From the NCBI GenBank assembly GCA_002753185.1, contig PDZX01000012.1, positions 23,835 to 87,834 of the forward strand: a stretch of DNA of 64,000 nt, read 5' to 3'. This DNA comes from Magnetococcales bacterium WMHbin3 (lineage in GTDB: Bacteria; Pseudomonadota; Magnetococcia; Magnetococcales; Magnetaquicoccaceae). The position numbers and the translations under genes are program-made. Positions 60,954 to 64,000 of this stretch are shown here, one piece after another (position 1 is the first letter of the stretch; every line of letters starts with the position of its first letter). The notes under the pieces were generated by a model. That model had not been told where the DNA came from. It did no database searches and worked only from the letters and a program-made list of their open reading frames with translations.

Positions 60954-63155
60954 ATGACCGGACTTCTGCCGGCACTCCGGAACATCGGCATCAAGGGCAA
61001 ACTGGCCCTGATGCTCCTGCCGCCGATTCTGTGCCTGTTTTATTTCATAGGGATGGACTATCACGCCAAGAGCGCGGAGATCGTCGCGCTGGAACGGCTG
61101 ACCGACATCTCGGACGTGGCGCTGCGGGTGGGCGAGTCGATCCATCTGCTCCAGAAGGAGCGGGGCCGCACCGCGATCTTCGTGACCTCCGGGGAGGGGA
61201 TCGCCGCACAGGAACTCAAGCGCGCCCGCGAGTTGACCGACGCCAGCCTCGATCCCATGCGCGACGCATTGCGGCGCCTGAACGAAAAACAACGCTTTCC
61301 GGACATGGAGAAGAACATCCAGGCCGCCTTGGACGGCGCCGGACGTCTCAAGGGGAGCCGCGACGCCGTGGATGCCAGGCGCATCGATGAACAGGCCGCC
61401 CTGCGTTTTTATACGGAGTGGATCGGTCACCTGATCCAGATGCTCGACGAGGCCATCGTCAACGAACGGTGGCATCGCCTGCACAATCGCCTGCAAGCCT
61501 ATATCGCGCTGTTGCACGGCAAGGAGATGCTCGGTCAGGAACGGGCGCAGGTGGGCGCGATCCTGCAACTCAAGGTGCTCTCCCGCGACCGGCTGGTGCA
61601 TCTGGCGCAACTGGAGGCCAGGCATGAGGAGTACGTCCATCGCTATCTGGAACTGGAAACCCCGGAGAATCGGAGCCGGTTCCGCAACGGCATGGAAACG
61701 GAGTGCGTCCAGGAGGTGCGCCGGGTCCTTTATGTCCTGTTCCAGGAGGGGGATCCGGCCCGCGTCGGGCTGGATGCCGCTCCCTGGTTCGAGCGGATCA
61801 CCTGCAAGATCGACCAGTTCAAGGAGATCGAGGAGCGCCTGGTGAGCGAAATCCGCGCCAGCGTGAGCCAGGCGATGATGGGTCAGAAGGAGCGATTTTT
61901 CCTGTTCGTCATTCTGAACGGCGGCGCGTTGGTCGTGACCCTGGCGTTGGTCCTGCTCATCGCCCGTCACCTGACCACCCATACCCGCACCCTGGTCAGG
62001 ACCATGCGCACCTTCTCGGAAGGCGATCAGCGCGTGCGCGTGACGCTCACCTCCGAAGACGAACTGGGCCATATCGGCGCCACCTTCAACGAGATGGCCG
62101 GGCGGATCGAACAGAGCACGCTCCAGGAAAAGGCCAACGCGACCCGTGAACGGGAGGATGCGGAACGGCTCCGCCAGCGGGTGCGCAAGCTCAGGGATCT
62201 GGTGATTCAGGTGGCCGGCGGGGACCTGACCCAGCGCGGGGACGAGACCGGAGAGGACGAACTGGCGATTCTGGGGAGCAACGTCAACATCATGATCGGC
62301 AACCTGGCGGAGATGGTCAGTCAGACCGACGAGACGGTGCAGTCTCTCTCCACGGCGCTGGAGCAGGTGCACGGCGCGGTGCAGGCGCAATCCTCCGGCG
62401 CGGCGCAGCAGGCGGCGGCCATCAACGAAACCACCACCACCCTGGAGCAGATCCGCGCGGTGGCCTCCCAAACCCTGGAGAAGGCGCAAGCCATGGGACG
62501 CATCGCCGACCAGGCGCGCGGCGAGGGGGAACGGGGCAATCAGGCATCCAGGCAGACACTGCGGGCCATGGACTCCATTCATGCCAAGGTCGGGACCATC
62601 GCCACCACCATTCTGGCCCTGTCGGAAAAGATCGGCCGCATCGGCGAGATCACCATGGCGGTCAACAATCTGGCCCAGCAATCCAAGATGCTGGCGCTCA
62701 ACGCCTCGATCGAGGCGGCCAAGGCCGGCGAGGCGGGCAAGGGGTTCGCGGTGGTGGCGGACGAGGTCAAGCATCTGGCCGATCAATCGCAGCAGTTCAC
62801 CACGCAGGTGCAGCGGATCCTGGAGGAGATCCGTCACGCCACCGACAAATCGGTGATGGCCACCGAGGAGGGGAGCAAGGAGGTGGACGTGGGGGCCGCC
62901 CTGACCGAACAGGCCGGAGTCGTGGTGCAAAACCTTTTGGACATGCTCAAGGAGGTGGCCATCGCCGGACAACAGATCGTGGCGGCGGTGCGCCAGGAGG
63001 CGGCGGGGATCGATCAGATCGGGGCGGCGATGAACGAAATCAATCACGCCACCACCCAGTCGGTGACCTCGACCCGGCAGACCGCGCAGGCCATCGACAA
63101 TCTGTCCCGACTCTCGGTCAAGCTGCGGGAGAGCATTCGGTTCCGTCAGGCTTAG
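60954..63155 (+). CDS. Chemoreceptor (MCP) with NIT sensor domain
   Basis: 733 residues. TM1 at about 17-36 (LALMLLPPILCLFYFIGMDY). A periplasmic domain of about 270 residues resembles the NIT nitrate/nitrite-sensing domain: SIHLLQKERGRTAIFVTSGE and RLHNRLQAYIALLHGKEMLG. TM2 at about 322-341 (LFVILNGGALVVTLALVLLI), a HAMP domain, and a long cytoplasmic helical bundle with a hairpin tip reading MALNNLAQQSKMLALNASIE-like sequence (actual core NNLAQQSKMLALNASIEAAK). The LQKERG motif is typical for NIT. It signals to the CheA encoded 4 bp later. Nitrate or nitrite as ligand is only a family-based guess. Confidence 0.92.
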   Translation: MTGLLPALRNIGIKGKLALMLLPPILCLFYFIGMDYHAKSAEIVALERLTDISDVALRVGESIHLLQKERGRTAIFVTSGEGIAAQELKRARELTDASLDPMRDALRRLNEKQRFPDMEKNIQAALDGAGRLKGSRDAVDARRIDEQAALRFYTEWIGHLIQMLDEAIVNERWHRLHNRLQAYIALLHGKEMLGQERAQVGAILQLKVLSRDRLVHLAQLEARHEEYVHRYLELETPENRSRFRNGMETECVQEVRRVLYVLFQEGDPARVGLDAAPWFERITCKIDQFKEIEERLVSEIRASVSQAMMGQKERFFLFVILNGGALVVTLALVLLIARHLTTHTRTLVRTMRTFSEGDQRVRVTLTSEDELGHIGATFNEMAGRIEQSTLQEKANATREREDAERLRQRVRKLRDLVIQVAGGDLTQRGDETGEDELAILGSNVNIMIGNLAEMVSQTDETVQSLSTALEQVHGAVQAQSSGAAQQAAAINETTTTLEQIRAVASQTLEKAQAMGRIADQARGEGERGNQASRQTLRAMDSIHAKVGTIATTILALSEKIGRIGEITMAVNNLAQQSKMLALNASIEAAKAGEAGKGFAVVADEVKHLADQSQQFTTQVQRILEEIRHATDKSVMATEEGSKEVDVGAALTEQAGVVVQNLLDMLKEVAIAGQQIVAAVRQEAAGIDQIGAAMNEINHATTQSVTSTRQTAQAIDNLSRLSVKLRESIRFRQA

Positions 63156-63159
63156 CGCA

Positions 63160-64000
63160 TGTTCAACGACCTGGATGCCGATTTGCAGCGGGAGTTGCTC
63201 GCCGTATTCCGTGTCGAACTGGACGAGAAGCTCCAGTCGTTGACGGACCTGCTGCTGCGTCTGGAAAAGGGTCCGCCCGCCCTGGAACGGGAGGGGATAC
63301 TCGATGAGATCTTCCGCGCCGCCCACGGCATCAAGGGCGCGGCGCGCGGGGTGGGCCTGACGGAGATCGCCGATCTGAGCCATCGCTTGGAGTCCTTGTT
63401 CGCCGCGCTGAAAAAGCATCCCAACCACCCCGTTGCCGAGGCCATGGACGCCGCCCTGGCCGCCCTCGACTGCATGCGTCCGGCGTTGGCGGCCTTCGAG
63501 GCCGGGGAGCCACTGCCCGAACAGCGCATCGCCGCCATGAATCTCCGGCTGACCTCCTTGTGCGATGCGATGCAGGGCGTTTCCGCGCCCCGCCAGCCGG
63601 CCACCGCCGGGCGTTGGCGTCCGCCTGCGCTCGTGGACCCGGTGGCGGAGGAAAAACCCGTCCGGGAAGCGCCCCCGGCCCCGGAAACCGAGACGATTCA
63701 GGTCCCGGTGGAGAAACTGGAACGCCTGAGCGCCTGGGCCGAGGAGATTCAGGTGGCGCTTCATGACCGGCTCGACCCAGGGGTGCCGTTGCGGGCCGTC
63801 GTTGCGCGGGTCGAGGCGCTGGCAGGGCGTCTCGACGGGGGAGCGGAGATCGAGGGGCTTTTCGCCGCCACGGCGGCCTTGCAGGGAGAATGGACGCGCG
63901 GTTCGACGCATCTGCGCATCCTGACCCGTTCCCTGCGGGAGGAGATCTCCCGGTTGCGTCTGGTCAAGGTCTCCACCCTGACCCGGCCTTTGCCGCGCAT
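63160..64000 (+). CDS. cheA: CheA-like histidine kinase, N-terminal part (cut by window end)
   Basis: About 280 residues are visible. An Hpt domain opens the protein: LFRVELDEKLQSL-type helix, then EIFRAAHGIKGAARGVGLTE with the phospho-His, and LSHRLESLFAALK. A Pro/Ala-rich linker is followed by a segment reading EEISRLRLVKVSTLTR, typical of the dimerisation region before the ATPase. The remainder, including any fused receiver as in WspE, lies outside. It starts 4 bp after the receptor stop and is the central kinase of this operon. Confidence 0.9.

Noticed and set aside
60372..63911. 1,179-codon open frame on the minus strand
   Set aside because: Antisense to CheW, the chemoreceptor and CheA, which all have clear domains; no ribosome site and composition typical of shadow frames.
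1..64000. tRNA, rRNA, riboswitch or magnetosome genes
   Set aside because: I looked in all intergenic regions and saw no cloverleaf, no conserved rRNA words and no mam-type genes.

Overview
The window is 64 kb of GC-rich, gene-dense bacterial chromosome. It encodes a flagellin, many hybrid histidine kinases with Hpt domains, c-di-GMP enzymes, a Wsp-like chemosensory operon and a dissimilatory sulfite reductase unit (dsrA-dsrB-dsrL). This points to a motile, sulfur-metabolising proteobacterium. A relative of the magnetotactic Magnetococcales or another deep alphaproteobacterial-type sulfur oxidiser would fit, but no rRNA, tRNA or magnetosome gene is present, so the taxonomy is inference.

Layout. 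1-7.0 kb: a large hybrid sensor kinase (cut by the window edge) faces a sigma-54-dependent response regulator, which is followed by a receiver-kinase gene preceded by a textbook -24/-12 promoter. 7.0-16.6 kb: ROK-family protein, Suv3-like RNA helicase, spermidine-synthase-like protein, membrane-anchored H-type lectin protein, glycosyltransferase, lytic transglycosylase, and an EndoQ-like nuclease fused to a UvrD-type helicase. 16.6-20.1 kb: an AT-rich patch with a recognisable start-to-stop micro-ORF, an unrecognised 572-residue membrane protein, a MITE-like inverted-repeat element and two copies of a 48-bp hairpin repeat around a small DedA/YqaA-like gene. 20.2-23.1 kb: flagellin and an ABC-F ATPase.

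23.1-32.8 kb, minus strand, is a probable sulfur-oxyanion transport region: HD-GYP/receiver/kinase genes, then SulP permease plus UspA, then a small membrane protein plus TauE/SafE exporter plus UspA. Each transporter unit is preceded by four phase-locked 11-bp GTTAAG-type repeats next to an A/T hairpin, which looks like an OmpR/PmrA-class operator. An OLD-like AAA-TOPRIM gene sits between the kinase and the SulP unit. It is bracketed by the kinase 3' end and a decayed second copy of that 3' end, which looks like the scar of an insertion.

32.9-52.8 kb: a BaiN/HI0933-type flavoprotein, TPR-glycosyltransferase proteins (one internally duplicated, one single), a CBS-GAF hybrid kinase, dsrABL with a strong terminator, a MASE1 hybrid kinase overlapping a receiver-GGDEF gene, a DUF1640-like protein, and an orphan phage-type S24 repressor with its own terminator. 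52.8-56.3 kb: BioC-like methyltransferase, then an overlapping run of hemerythrin, STAS, ComF-like, glutaredoxin and nitrilase genes. 56.3-64 kb: hybrid kinase, CheW, CheR-TPR, CheW, NIT-domain chemoreceptor and the start of CheA, tightly coupled like an alternative-function (Wsp-type) chemosensory system.

Together the genes suggest sulfur oxidation (Dsr) coupled to export or import of sulfite and sulfate, controlled by a dedicated two-component system, in a cell that invests heavily in phosphorelay and c-di-GMP control. Function is inferred from motifs read by eye; no database search was run.
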